A stretch of DNA of 64,000 nt from Agelaius tricolor. Lineage: Eukaryota > Chordata > Aves > Passeriformes > Icteridae. The stretch spans positions 7,611,001-7,675,000 of the forward strand of contig JALJCS010000022.1 of assembly GCA_023055355.1 (NCBI GenBank). Direction: 5' to 3'. The position numbers and the translations under genes are program-made. Positions 35,065 through 50,000 of this stretch are shown one piece after another. The notes under the pieces were generated by a model that saw only the letters and a program-made list of their open reading frames with translations, did no database searches and had not been told where the DNA came from. Within the stretch, counting starts at the first letter, position 1. The number at the start of each line of letters is the position of its first letter.

Positions 35065-38000
35065 TGGTGTCTCTAGAGCATCCCCAAAAGAAGGACTGGA
35101 AAGGACATGGAAAGTCTGCAGACCTGGACTGGAATTTGGCTTCTTTCATACAGCTGCATTGTGGGCTGTGGGAATTGCTGCCTCATTGACAACTGCAGCC
35201 AGAAACTCAAAGTAAAGTTGGTTTAAAAAGCAGTACCAGGATAAGACTTGAGACACAAAACTGTCCTTCATATTTACTGACTCTACCCTCTCCATCCTAA
35301 TAAGTAACATAAACAGATTCTGAAAGAAAGCATCTACCTCACTATTGGTAACAAAAACAAAAGGCAAAACAACAACAACAAATAAGTTCTAAAATTAGTT
35401 AAGAGTTAAACTCTTAAATCATGGTTGCTCATTATTTTACAAGCACACCATGACTGGGATTATGGTCACTTTACAGCCTTTATTGCTGTTGAGCAAACCT
35501 TTCTGCTTCAGTTACATCCACTGGACTAAACAGCATGATCCAAAATTAGCAGAACTGTGTGGGAAGGAAAATACTGAACAAACACTACACAATTTTAAAC
35601 CTTGCCAGCTCTGTGGCATTGTATCAAAAAGAATGTTTGCAACCAAACTTTCAAACTTTGGAAAATTGGTTTACATCGGCCAGAGTTACCCTAAAATGTA
35701 TAAAAAGAGCATCAATTAGGCAGAGACTCTCCTGCCATCACATCACTTGTTTGTGAGCACGCTGGCAGAAGCAGCCCTGGAGCTGTAGTGGGGATGAAGA
35801 TGTGCCTCAGGACAGACCAGTCCCTCCTGTGACCCATCTGGATGTTGTAGGCACAGGCAGGGCTGGTTTCATGCCGGCTCACTTCAACATCACTTATCTG
35901 CAGCTGAGCTTTTCCACACAGCGAGTTTTGGTTTGTTGCACTGGAAAGAGCAACATTCCAGATATGAATCAATACTTGGGTCCCTGACAAACAGATCTGA
36001 TCTGCTAAAGAATTCCACAAATGTATGGTGTCTGCACACAAACTGTCTTTGCCTTTGGAGTTTTGCTAAAAGCCAAATCTGGATCTTGCTGCAGCTCTTA
36101 GGGCAGCACTTCCTGCTCTATCCAGTAAGGGCTTGGAGAACAAATAGCTCCTGACTACCCTGCTTCAGTTTTTACTTGTATTAAATCCATTACCATGTTG
36201 TGTGAGAGCTCTGAATCTGAGCAGCGAGTGGGTTTTTTCGCTATCTAACAATGTGGATGAACTCAAGAAAGAGAGCTCAGTCTGTTCCTTGTACTGGGCA
36301 TGTGTCAGCAGCACAGACAATTCTTAGTCTCAGGCTAACCTAAGCACTGAAGACAAAACTGTATTTTAGGGAAAAAATAGTTTGATGCTAAAGATATCAA
36401 AATGCAAAGGCTACAACCTAAAGCATTTGCAGAGGTGACAAGAACTGAGTTGCACACACACAGAATGCACTGGTACTTCCTAACTGGAGGTGCTGGTGGG
36501 GAGAAAATTGTATTAATTGCCAAATCATCTGTTCTAGGGGGAATTTTAGTACAAACTCCCAAGACTGGTGCTGCTAAAAGCAAACAGTAAATCATTAACA
36601 ATAACATTTGCTTCCTCCCCTCCTCCAGCAGCCTGTACCATGAACTTTTCACACTGCAGCCAGGAGAGGAAGGCAGTGACCTGCAGCGGATGGACTCGAG
36701 CTGTGCTCTCAGACCCTCCATGCACAGCAGATGCTATTCTTGCTCCTTTTTCTCCCTAGCTATGATTTTAACATACCCAAAATATCTCCTGAGGAAAACA
36801 TGCAACAGAGATGACAGTTTTTAACAGTTCAAAGCACAGCTGATCCTAACAGAACCTCATGAAGAAACTGCTGAGGTTTTTAGTTTAAAAGCTTTTCTTA
36901 CAGAGTTGCAAGGGCCAGTTACAATGAAGAATATGTTGTTTCACATCATAAAAAGACCATACAGAGCATCTTCTACAGTGAAAGGTAAAAGGCATCCAAC
37001 ACATATTTTATATGTAGACACAGATATATGTACATATATACACACATATATATTTACATATAAAAATATATATATGTGTATGTAGCAATCAATATTTCAT
37101 ACCTCGTGTATACAGTATTTCTATTCAAACCATGAAAGAGAGCATATTACAAATATATCTATACATCTATAAGACAGCACAGAGAAAATGGGAGAGGGGG
37201 AGATGATGAAACATGAGCACATAAATACTGCTGGGGAGGAATGGAGCAATGAGGTTGTTTTAATCCAAGCTCCAAGAGGAAGACTTAGGCAGTGCATCTG
37301 TCCCATCATTACGGCCAAGGGACAGATGGGAGAAAAATATTGAGCATGCAGAGAAAGAGGAGTGGAAACAGCAGGCAGCCAATATGAAGAAACAGTGATG
37401 CATTTGTTAAAATTATTAATTGCAGGCATTTGGGAATTCGCTGTAGTTTTCACTTTCTGCTTTCTGTCTGCCTCGCTCTGTGTTCTTGCCCACTGCTGCC
37501 CAAGCACTACTGTAATAAACACCAGGGATTCACAAGTTAACAGGCCTGAGCAGGGCAGATCTAAACAATGTCTCAATATTCAACATTCTAGAGATCATCC
37601 TGGCAGTGGGACAGACACACCAATTTGCTTTTGCCCAGGGCAGCTAACAGCAGACTTCAGAACAGAGCAGTGTCTTGACTGCTAAGGACATTTTCTTGCT
37701 CCCGTAACACTCACTAGCAGTCATCACTTATGCAACATGAAGGAAGCAGAGAGCAATTTCCCCAAGAACACAAAAGTGGAAAACTCATCATGGGATTACA
37801 GAAATTATTTGAGCACAAAAAATTTCTTAAATTAATTTGCAAGATATTGCTGCATTTATACACCTGGAAGAAGCAAAGAACACTATGAAAGAACTGCTCT
37901 AAAATTCAACTTTGCTCATAGGCCTGAGGAGTAGAGACAAGAGAACTCCCAGACCTCACTCCCTCCAGTAGCACAGGTCTGTGTGCTGGTGCCAATTCAT

Positions 38001-41000
38001 TGCTGCTCATTTGCCAAGATGCATCATGGACAGCAAACTTCAAAGTACTTCAAAGTCTCACGTAGTGGAGCATAAATAATTTCACCATCCAGATGCAGGT
38101 GAATTCTCACCCTGGCCACCAGCTGTTTTCATAGCCAGAGAGGTGTCACCAGGAGAGAGCCACAGCTGACCACAACACGCTCCTGATTCCCTGAGCAGCA
38201 TCAGCTGCCAGCTGTTGGAGTAATTCACCACTAGCAAATATTGAGGTCTGGACTGCAGCTCACTACAGCAGTCTGAGCACTTCAGAGAACTGTTTCCACT
38301 CACTCCACATGCAGAATCACCACTGCTACAGATTAAAAGATGCTGCTTTTAAAACCCAGTCCCACATGCCACAACACACAGAAAAAAAAAATCAATGCCC
38401 TTTTATTTCTTTTTACTATTGTAACGTATATCACATTAAAGACAGCATTATAATAGAATATTCCATGTTGTCAGTCTTTTTAAGGTAGGCCTAGATGAAA
38501 ATGTCCCATGTCTGAATGCTGCTGTAATTAGAACATCAGCATCTAGCTGCAGGACTCCACAGCCAGATAGAACAGATGTGTTCTTTATTTATTACACCAC
38601 TGTGACCTCAAAAGAAGTGTAGGAAATCCACTGTGATTGACAAGGTACCTGTCCTATCCTTTCCTATTCCTATCCTTGCAAGTTATTGAAAGCAACAGGT
38701 GAAGTTTCTTCTTTTTATTTTGGGGTTTTTTTGGGATTTTTTTTGTTTTTCAGAAAGATACATCAGATATATTTTTATATGGGGAAAAAAAATAGCCTGA
38801 CCATTCATTTGTACCACAAGGAACATGCCTTATAAGGAGTGCACCTGTTCTTTTGAGTTATAAAATTTATTAAAAGAACTGATTGGATGAATTCTACTTT
38901 TTTCCTGCTTTAATATATTTTGTAGTCATTTAAGACCTGATTCACTATTTCTGCAGGGCTGTAGGAACTGCATTCTCAATTAATAAAGCATTTCCAGATA
39001 TAAAAATGTAGCACAAATAAAATAAACAGATAAACACAAAAAAAAGATAGAAAGAGCCAGCCTCATCACACAGTTGGAAGAACAAGGCACAGAGACTAAA
39101 AGGCTGTCCTAAGGTTGCACAGGAACCCACAACAAGGTGGGAACACCCTCCACAACCCCAGAACTCCAGTGTCACAGCCAAATGCTACTCTTCCCCAACC
39201 AGCAAGGTTCCATGTCTGCCCATGGCACGGAGCACAGGCAGAAGCTGCAGGAACAGCTTCATCCATCACCTCCACAGCCTTGGGTCCCACTCTCCTCTCC
39301 CACTTTGTCACCTCCACCAACTGCACTGCTTTAATCACTGCTGAAGCAATGCTGCAGACCAGACAAGTGCAATGATCCATTCTTCTGGTCAGTAGGAAAA
39401 ACCTTTTAAACCTGTTTTACCCCATTTGTAAGCACCAGAGATAAAATTTAGAAGTTGGATCCCACGAAACAGCTCTGTAAAAACTATGGGGTTCATCAGG
39501 AAACAAAGCTCTAGAGGACAACATCATTCAGCCAAAACAAGAAAAGCTGAGAATTGACATCAATATTTTCCTATTTTCCAAGATACTTATCATAATTAGT
39601 AACAATAGGAAAGGCATGATTGCAAGTTAAGCACCGTGCAGGCTGCATGAAGAAAGTGTTGTGAGGCTGAATCAAGGCAACACAGAACAGCGGCTGGAAA
39701 TTAAGTGCCTTGTGAAACTTCCAGTGTTTAAACTAATCAGTTCATTGTGTTAAGGGCTTCATGATAACACCATCCACTTAGTGCCTTGGGAAGTGAGCTC
39801 CTCTAATCCTCCTCCTTTTTCACTAGCTAGCACTTTCTCCAGTCCTGTGGCATCAGACTGGGATGTCACAAATAAACCACTGAGATCTAATTACGGAGGC
39901 AGAGCGTGCCAGGAAAGAAGATGAGCAACATGGGAAAAGACGCCCAGCATCATCCCAAAGAGGCACTGGAGGGGAAGCAGGGCTGGCAGGGAGTGCCACA
40001 AAGCTGCAGGAAAAGCACAGTGAATGCACTTTCACTGGATCCTCAGCCTGGAGAAGGTTTTAAAAAAACGTTTGAAACTCACTACACCATCACATAGCCT
40101 GATGCTTTGCCCTTAGACTTCAGAGTGATGAGGAGTGCTGCAGTACAGGAAATATGGTGGGAAATAGAATAGACTGAGGTCAGCCAGCCCAGTTAGCTCT
40201 GCCCACTTATCTCTTCAAAGACAGCTTCTTAAAATTGCTCAAGAACCACAAGATAAACAGGATTTTCAAAGATTCCTCTTGGTGACCGCAGCAAAGAGGC
40301 TGGGTTTGCCAAAGGCAGGAGAAGAGCTGCTGGGTGCTTCCCTTCTTTCAAAATTATATACTCTGGATAGAAGAGCCTAGATGAAAACTGAATATTGACT
40401 TTTTTAAAAAAATCCAATCAACACAATGTTTGGGTGGCAGTTGATCCTGCAAAGATCTGACATCTGCAATGTCAAAGGCATTTTTTGCTTCACAGAAACA
40501 AGAGCATTTTGCTTTCCCTTAACACTCACTACACCTACATGCATATACCTAACAGATATATATGAATGCAAACATTTTCACACTATTACTGCTGGCTGAA
40601 CTAAAATCAGGCTTGTGGCACAGGCTGTCCTTCGTCCTAGCCTGATCAGGTGTCACTGATACTTTGCATTTCACAAGTGAGAACATTGTGGATAATGGTC
40701 ACAGCTGCAGAATTCTTTCAGTGTCAGCTTCCCCATCTGTACAGCTCAGGGACAGGACAAAGATACTCATCCTCTGTGAGAAAACTGCTTGAGAAAGCAT
40801 AAAGGCCATCTCAGGCTATGGTAAAATAGTAGTAACTTCACTTTGCAGACAAGGGGAACACAAGCTATAGAAGATGAAAAAGCCACTAATGGAAGGGCAC
40901 AAAGTGGAAGCTAAGAGACCCCTGTAATAGTTTTCATTTACTCACTTCACACAAATATAAGTGATGAAATAACATGAAAGGCATAAAAGGACGAAATCCA

Positions 41001-44000
41001 AAGTAAAAATCAGGCTTTAAACCTTCTTTGGGATTTTGGATTTATCCTGAGAGGGCTCTTTTGGGGTCTGAGACATTTTCCCTTCTGCCATGAGGAAGTA
41101 GATACTGTCACCATATATTTATACACTATTTCTCTGCTTTTAAAATACCAGGGTGCAGGCTTGGCAGTGCTTTCTGAATTCCCAGGGCTTGCCCATACCA
41201 GAAGCCTGTATAAAGGAACTTAACCCACAGAAAATTCACAACCTTCCCACAGTTCTCACCTGGGCCAAACCCACTGCTGCTCCCACTCAAGCAGGGAACT
41301 CACAAGCTGGGAACTCCTGTGAGGGGTTTTTGGGTGAAATCCTCCCATCTGCAGCCAATCAGGACAGATGGCAATAAGGTCCCTCACACTGGCATCTGTA
41401 CAGCTGGTTTGGTGACCATCTCTGGACACCATAGAAAATTAATTCCAATTAATAGTTACACTACTTCCCCTTTATAGATGTGCATGACCACGTATGCTGA
41501 AGGACCAAGAGGTTTAGGTTAGCATTTTACTTACAGTTAAAACTAGTTTTAATGTGAAAGAAACTCTTGTAGGCCAAGGAGCAATTGAGCAGCTGCCTGC
41601 AGCTCTCTAAGGGCAGGTCCAAAGCAGAACACATTTTTTCTCAGTCTTGCCAGGAGATACAAGGAGGGACAAAAGCCACATACTGCAGCTTGTGGGCTCC
41701 AAACTGGGTGCTAAAACCCCTTTTTTACTAAGATGGTGATGCAGCACATGAACAGCTGCTCAGAAAGGCACCTCTGTCCTTGGAGAGCTTTAAAGCTTGA
41801 CTCAATAAAGCCACTGCTGACCCGGTGCAGCAATAACCCTGCTTCCCCTGGAAGGTCAGGCTAGATGATCTCCAACCAACACTCCCACTCAATGCCTCCA
41901 TGACTAAAATGCTGCAGGTATTCTGCACTGAGAAAGGCCAGAACTGCAGGAAGGAATCTTTCCCAAAGGCTAAGGACCTTCACACGTTTTCTCCCCTTGT
42001 CTTTGTGACTCTTGTGTCAAATCCTTGTGTGCATCAGTGAGAGGGAGCCCATGGTGTCTGACAGGCTGACAGCAGGACCAGACTCACTGCTGCAGCTGTT
42101 GAGGTCCTCACAGGTTTCTGTATGGATTGTAATAAGAACTTCTGTTCAAGTGTCTTGGAATCAAAAGGAAACATTTATCACAGCATATTTTTTTTTATTT
42201 TTAAAGCTAAAAATATATAGAGCACAACAGCCTCAAGCAGTACTGTAATCCTAAACATCAGTCATGAGCCACATGAAAAAGTGATGCAACATAAGGAAAG
42301 CAATTGGTTCAATGCATCAGGGATGCACAAGTTGAGTTTACAACACTAACACAATCTGCACTCAAAAACATTACCTGCCTCAGACCAGTGTCTTGTCAGA
42401 GAAGGAAATTCAGTTCCTAACTCATTAACTCATTAGTTGTAGAGGTAAAAATGGTCTTCATGCTTCTACATAACATTTTGTAAATTACTAAGAACAAATT
42501 TTGTGAAACTACCCACTAATGAAAAAGCATCAACTTCTGAGTACCCAAATCAATATTAAGTTTTACAGTGGAGCTGTTGCTGAAGTTTGCTGGAATGAGG
42601 GGTGCTCAGGCTCTGAATAATCACCCTGGCTGGCTGTGCATGCACATACCTGATCATGCTACTTAGCAAGTCACTTTGGGCCACAGCAGAATCCATTTTC
42701 TGTTTGCTAACCTGTCAGTAAAGCTATTCCTGTGGCAAGAAATAACATGTTACATTTCTCCCCCTTAATGGCTGCCTAGAAACTATGGCATTATCTCATT
42801 GTGAAAAGAAACAAATGGGGCACCTGGAACCATAATGAAGTGTGACTTTTATTTTCAGAACACTAAAAATAATGAATGTGTGGAGCTGCACTGGCTGCAG
42901 GCAGAGCTGCTGCATTTGTGTGGCCACTGATTAGATGAACCAGTTTGTTACAGACAGCTAGGCTGTCTGATTGAGATAAATGCCTGTGCTGAGCACAGCC
43001 AGACTGCCTCAATTTATTTTTCTGGTGTTGCTATTACCCAGCTAAGAGTACAAATTGCTTTACCTGAGCATTTCTATACTTCGTATTTTATACATTACTT
43101 TTATTATCTATTCTTTTATTTTCAACCTGAGCTTGGAATTCTTTGGAACTGTAGAGACTGGCTCTATTAGTAAAATTTATACTTATCAGGCATTTTGGAT
43201 TTTGTATTACAATTTCCCCTTTTTAATTTATAACACCATTTTTTTTTCTTTTAGGAAGAAAGATGGAACATAAGTCAGGAAATATCTGAATTATGACCAC
43301 TGGCTACCAATCATGAAGCAGCACTTTTGTTTACAATTCATGGAGAATGTTCTGGAGCTTACCTGTGCCTATTTGACAAAAATCTTTTATTAACTGCTCA
43401 TAAAAAAAGATAATTTCTTGCTACACACAGGCCAGGCAGAAGATTTCTGCCTCATGAGAGAGAAAAGGATTTCTTGTATTTGTGAGACATGAAAGAATAC
43501 CAATAATTACAGCAAACCTTACTTAGGACATCAGATCCAGTGTATCACATTTTGGTCTCAGAAGCAATCCCAGACACAATTTTCCAAGGAGAAGAATCTT
43601 GGATCATTTTTTAGGTAAGGAATAACCACAAGAGACTGAAATCACCAACATTTTTCTTTGCACAAATTGCACGTCTTGTTGCGCCCTCGAAAAGTTTCTC
43701 AGCTATTGGGAGCACAACTAAATCCAAATTAGCACTACTAAAGCTGAGTTACATACTGCTGGATGATACCAAGTAGAAGTCATGGTTCTTGCTAAGTTGC
43801 ATGGGACCACAGTGGCATTTGGTCCATTTTTCTCCAGGGTGATCCTGCTGCAGCTCCTTCCCAAGGGACTCTCGTCACGGATCACATTTGGGCAGTAACT
43901 GAAAGCTGAGCTCCAAGTGGCATCACCAAGAATTTTTTGCTGCATTACATTATATCCCCCAAGGTGCAGGAGAACATTACTTGCAAGTTTGATGAGTAGG

Positions 44001-47000
44001 GTGCATTAGAAAAATGAAGCCATTAAATTCTCATAAGCTTTTCAATTTTTAATGTTATAAAACTCTAGAAATGCTTTTTGTACCCGGGGCATGCACCAGT
44101 TACCACAACAGCAAAGCCTGGCTCTTCCTATTCAAGTCCAGTCTCTTCCTAATGTCTCAGGCTCTCTCCTTCCCTTTATTTAGAACCATCCTCATTGTGG
44201 GTCCTCATGGCTCAGGCTGATTTTAATAAAAAGACACAAGTGGCCCTCACTGACAAGGACCTGCACTGAGAAAAATGCCTTCTTGCTATTTTCTGTAAGA
44301 TGCATCTTGTTCTGTACCTTGAGCTTTCTCATTTTGCCTTAATATTTTTCACTACAGTTCCAATTTCAGCTCATATTTCTTTTCTTTGTAACTGAATATT
44401 GGCATCTAAGATGTCTTTTAGACCAATCTATTGACCCTTTGTATGAATTTATTATAATCAAACCCATTAGTTTCAGACCCTGTCCACACTGAGTTACATT
44501 TGTGGGTTTCTATCACTCCCTAATGATTGTAGTTTGCAGCCTTTCAGACCATTATTTTCTTTTTGGCCTGGTAAATGCCACCCAGCCCAGCCTTTCCACC
44601 AGGCAGAATGAAGATTCTATTTTTTGGCTATTTCTGTTGCTTTCAGTCAATTTTTAAGAACCTGAGAAGTGTGTTTCAAAACTTTGTATAAAAGAAAGGC
44701 ACAAATTGACTCTTACAGAAAATGCTATTAAAACCTCTTGTTTTACTTGTTTAGCAGAAGAAAAGACTCCAAATGCTCCAACTTGTGCCACAGAATTGGA
44801 CAAACAGAAATGTACAGAACTGCAGATGTCTTTGCCTTCCTGTGAACCTGGCTGAGGAACTCAAATGTATGAGCAGAGATCAATTAGTACCCATTTTCCT
44901 ATTTTCTGTAATCTTCACCCCTCAATTAGTTATCATTTCCTAATTAAGCATAGCTATAAGATGCAGAATTTTCCCCAACATCACTTGAGAAACAATTTAA
45001 TCCTCATAATTAAAAATATCTTAATACCACGAAAGTGAAATCAGAGACTCAACAGACCCCCACAAGCTACAAATAATCAGGATGGTTGATGTATTAACAT
45101 ATTTCTGCCTCATCTGCCTCACTAACAAGTACTGTTTCAGGAAAATAACCAGCTTCCCAGTGCTGCTTACACCTTCTTAGGCACTTTATAGCAGAAGCCT
45201 GACAACTGTCCCTACACAAATAAATTTTAGTTACATGTATTTTATGTACAGAACAGACTTATGAGGGAATAAGAGTAGCTTCACAAATTTCAATCTGGTT
45301 AAGCCTCCCAAGCCACATTTTAAAAATCAAATATACTTCATGTCACGTTTTTATTAGCAAGGAATTTCTTGTGCTGTCACATTATTCTCTTGCCAAGTTT
45401 GTTTATTTTTCTCTGAAGGTTTCTCCAGAGTAAAGCAATATTGATCAATGTAATGTCATTGACCCCAGAACACAATGTGTTAAATAATTCTCATTGTGCA
45501 CATTCCATGACAAAACTGATGTGAAAACAATAATAAATGTTCAGCATAGGAGCTGGTTAAATAAAGCCTCTGGAATTTTAGGCTCACATACTTTAATCCT
45601 ACAACCTAGACTGCCTCTCTTTTTGTTTATATGAGTTTACCATGCAAATGATTTTATTTGCTATTTGTAATTGAAAAAATAAATGTACTTCAGAGCTCTA
45701 GAACTCTATTTCAAAACTCAGGAGTTCATATTAAAAAGAAAAGAACCCTCAGTACCCCAGACTAGACCACCTGACTGATGTTTGAAAGCCCAGACAGTAT
45801 TTTGGGCAAGCTTATGAAAATGCACCAGCCTCCCTGCTCTTTTGCCCTGCCCCCTAAGTGCATTTGTTATGCCATGTTTTACTTTCTTATCTCACAGCTT
45901 CTGCATTCACATATCCCTGCCACACTCCAAACTCTTCCTTAAGGCTTCATTCCTATTAGCATGTTCAAGGAATCCCAGGCTGCAGATTCTGTTCTGCACT
46001 TCCTGTGCCCAAAGAGTGCGAAGCAGAACAACAGACACAGAAACAAGAAAAGCTGATGCTATCGATGACGTCTTATATTCTACCAGTGGGGAGAATGGCA
46101 AATATGACTATAAACCCTGAAAGCCATTCCTAAGGATGTGGTGAACACTGATGCAATGCACACTAATCCCTGCAGACATGTTTTGGGAAAGGAAACTTAA
46201 AGCTAAGTGAGTCCTACAGAGTTAACACTCTGCTCTTGCCACAGAGCTCTCTCCAGTTCTGACCAGACGTCAGCACGTGTCCCAGAGCCTCAGAGCCATC
46301 TCTGGACAGATGGGAATGAAACAAGAGGCACAGGGAAAAGCATCTGTGAACTGTCATTCAGGAATAAAGTCATTTTGATTCAGCAACATGATTTGTAAAG
46401 ACATGCAACTCTCTACAGCCTGCCAGACTGAGTCCCTCAGAAGGACCCAGAGAGAACAAACAAATACCTGCTTCAAAGAGGTAGTAATTCAGCTATAAAA
46501 ATTGTTAAGGATACAAAAAGCACAAAAGATACATACAGATAGGGCAGGCAGAGTAACAGCAAGAAGCAATGAGGAGTCGTTTTCTCATGTAAGCGGGTTA
46601 ATCATAGTCAAGTTTTTGTAGGCATGAAAAAACCCAGCATCTTAAAAAGAGTTTCAGAAGAGGAAAATAAGTAAGCAATGCAGATGTTCATGCAGCTTAT
46701 GTCTGAGATGACACAGATGGAGTCAAATGTGGGCTGATCCCCTGTTAAATGCAAGGCTACAAAACTCTTTTGGGGCAGCACTCTGAGGAGATACAAACCA
46801 GGCCAGACTACAGCTGCTGAAGCCAAGGAAATGATGTTGCAATAACCAAGATGCAAAATCACTGACAGCCTGGATGAAAGCTCAGCAGTGTGCAAAGACA
46901 GGAAAAGTTGTCATGCAGACAGACTTAGGAGGATTTTGATAGGCTGGATGGAAAGAGAGAGGAAGAGCTGTGAGCTGAAGGGAACAAGCAGAGAGATTAC

Positions 47001-50000
47001 TCATTCAGTGAGGAAGCAGCACAGCAGCTGCAAGGGGACAATGTAGGAGCCCTTGGGCAGATGAGGAGTTCCAGGTTAGCAAGGTTTTGTTAAGGCAAAG
47101 CAGAGATGAGGGGACATCAGAGGTGCACTGAGATCACGGGTTGGTCACAAGCTGATGGTTGTTGAGCACAGAAGCAGATTTCCAACACTTTACTTTATTA
47201 ATTCCATTAGCTTTGCCTGGAGAACTCCTTAACCATTCCAGAAAGGCTGGAGCCTTTACACTGTGAGCCAGTGACTGAAGCTGTTTCAGTACTTCACTTC
47301 TCTTGGAGCTACCTCAGTTGACACAGATTGCTCAGCAGATTTCCACAGCTCATTAATATTTTCTGCAAGTTAACTCTCAGCTCAGACTGGCTGTACTTCA
47401 GTGTGTCTCCTGCTACAAGGTTTCTACCACTGCCTTTTCATACTCCTCTCTACATGATGCCCCTCATTTTCAAGATGCTTCCATCTTCCAGTAGCTAACA
47501 ACAAGAGCTGCAACTTCTGATCCATCCATGAGGAACATTTGGATGCAGCAACAGGAATCAGGAAGACTGAATGGAGATTCAGAATTCTGTTTTCTGCATC
47601 TGTTTCTTCATCCCCACTGCTTTGAAAAAATCCAGCCATGTGTCAAGTTAGCATGAATTACTTCCCTAAACTCAAGTTTTCCTGCAGTGGATCACACACC
47701 CCGAGTTAAAAGCCTTGTCAGCCCTTGCTGTTTGTCAAGCTGGCCCATAGAAGTACACAACCACAGACACAACCACAGACACAGACACTAATTAACAACA
47801 TTCCATTGTGCCACAAATGGGAAATGCCAAGAGATCTACCTGCACCCTGCCCTGCTCCTTGCACAGCTCCCACTTCACGAGCACACATGCACACAGACAG
47901 CAGGCAGACAACAATATACAGAGAGAATGAATGGGTCTCTAGTGTTTCAGATTTACCTACAACCGTGTCCTTCCATCAGAACTTTAAGAGTGTTTTGCTT
48001 CTGGCACTAGCATTAGCAATCCCACAATACAGACTGTTAAGAAAAACGTTGCTCAACATTAGAGATAGTTAGAAACAGAGTTAGAAAAATCTGGGTGCTT
48101 CCCAGGAGCACTCTGCAAATTACTCATGAACTAGAAGATATTTTAGAAACTGTGCATTGCATAGCCGCTGCCAATGGGTTACACAAGTCTCTGACCAAAA
48201 ATCAAAAAGAAAAAAAAACAAACTAAAAATGAATATCCTGGTGAAAAGAAGAATGTGTACATCTCATGTATTAGAGACACAAACTGCATTTGAAATAAAG
48301 GACATGCATATGGAAAGTGCAAATATCTGAGGGGCGGTTGGGGGGAAAGAATTAAATGCAGATAAAACTCTTGCTGGTGAAAATAACATTTGAATTTAAT
48401 TTTATATCCAGACTATCCAGTTCACAGTCCTTTCATTCCTACTGTGGGAAAATGGGAACTGGAAAAAAGTCCCACCAAGGAGGCTCTTTTCTCTCCCTCC
48501 TTTTTCCTTCCTTTTTTTTTAAACGTTAAAGTCTGTGATGACCTAAAGAAAGTAACAAAACAAAACTGTGTCCAATATTTTAAACTCAACTTTCCCTAGG
48601 GTCTCAAAACTGCATCTGTTCCACGTGCACTGAATTCAGCAGGAATTCTTTGTCCAAGATGACTAAAATATCAGAGTCTGCAGCGAGGGACACCAATATA
48701 TAAAATAAATAGTAAGAAAAAGACATTTAAGAGGTGAATACATACAACCTACAGCTACTGCCTGGTAGAGCTAATTCCTCTTTCAACGTTTCTAGACTGT
48801 ACTTATACTAAATTGCCCCAAATACATTTTATCATTTAGCTTATAAACTAGGCCTTTAAAGGGGCATTCCTGCATTCAGCCTGTAACATTACCTTGTAGG
48901 CAGCTTGTCTCATAAACTGCTTTGCAGGCTGCTTCCAAATAGCAGGCACTGTAATGACCCATCTTACTTCAGTGTTTTCAAAGTCCGAGCCTCCTTGGTC
49001 ACTGAGCTCCTAAAAAAGGGAAAGAAAAAAAAGAAAAAAGGAAAGAAAATAGAGGTGAATGTAAAATGATGGGTGTCTCCAGGAAAACATTCTTTTCTGC
49101 TGGCTCTGATAACAGTAACACTCTTTTCAATTTTTTTCCTGTTACATCCATGCTACAAATCAGAATTACTTCCAACCTGCCAAGAATGCTTTACTGTGCC
49201 AAAAGGTGGGAATAAGGTTGAAGCTTTCTCAAGGAGGCCTATAGAAAAGTTTAGTGCTCAAAATAAAGCAGAAAAGTTGGCTTTTGCAAAAGCAGCAATT
49301 TACAGAATATTACAGCATATTTATGTACATCTTTAGCCATGGTGTGGGATTTGCTGTTAGCCTGAAGAATTCACGCTTACATCTTGATTAATACACAGAA
49401 AAATATTTGGGGTATCACTGATGAGCATTTATGTTTTACAATCTGGATTTTTCAATGACTTCTTTATACACCACTTACCTTTAAATCAAACTTTTATAAT
49501 GCAGTTAACAAGGGGAAGTTACAGTTAACCCCTCTAAAAAAATGAGTGATTGGTCCTTCAAAATTTTGCTTTAAGCAAACATTCGAGACTAGTTTAGTAC
49601 TTTTATTGTCCTTTTTCTTCTCCCCTTAAAAAAGAGGGAAGTCTGTACTGCATTTGCAAATTAGGTGATATACTGACATGTTTTGGGCAAGGTTCCAAGT
49701 AAAATGTCATTACCATATGTCCTATCTAAATCTCCATCCAAACAGAGAAAGGTTCAGAAAGGTGGACAACAGGCCTTTAGAATGTAAAAAAAAATATGTT
49801 TCTGCATGTGCTGAGCCAAGGTGTTGTGTTTGTTTAGCTATGCTGCAGTTCAAAAATCCATGCTGGGAAAAGTAGCACCTTTATACTGCACAGGGCACCA
49901 CAGACAGCCACAGCACAGGGCAAAGTAACAGCTCACTTACATGGCATGTCTAATTAGTTCCAGGATTCACTCACAAATGCCAGGGATTTAGTTATTAACA

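Larger units (their letters stand above)
34034..48892 (-). other. HSPA12A intron 6 (14.9 kb)
   Basis: GT-AG ends. Holds a (CA)16 microsatellite, a TA-rich microsatellite, a CR1 3' end (41730-41925), possible ancient repeat relics (39055-39130, 40690-40800, 46540-46960) and a 12-bp tandem (47756-47788). Open frames of up to about 150 codons occur (for example 37121-37576, minus) without domain or splice support. No RNA gene recognised. Confidence 0.75.

Noticed and set aside
36335..36721. 128-codon minus-strand open frame
   Set aside because: Chance frame in an intron, no motif or family resemblance.
37121..37576. 151-codon minus-strand open frame in HSPA12A intron 6
   Set aside because: It is sense-oriented to the gene, but no acceptor/donor pair fits a cassette exon in phase, and the protein is compositionally odd (Ser/Cys/Ile-rich) without family motifs. 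Flanking exons 6 and 7 already join perfectly.
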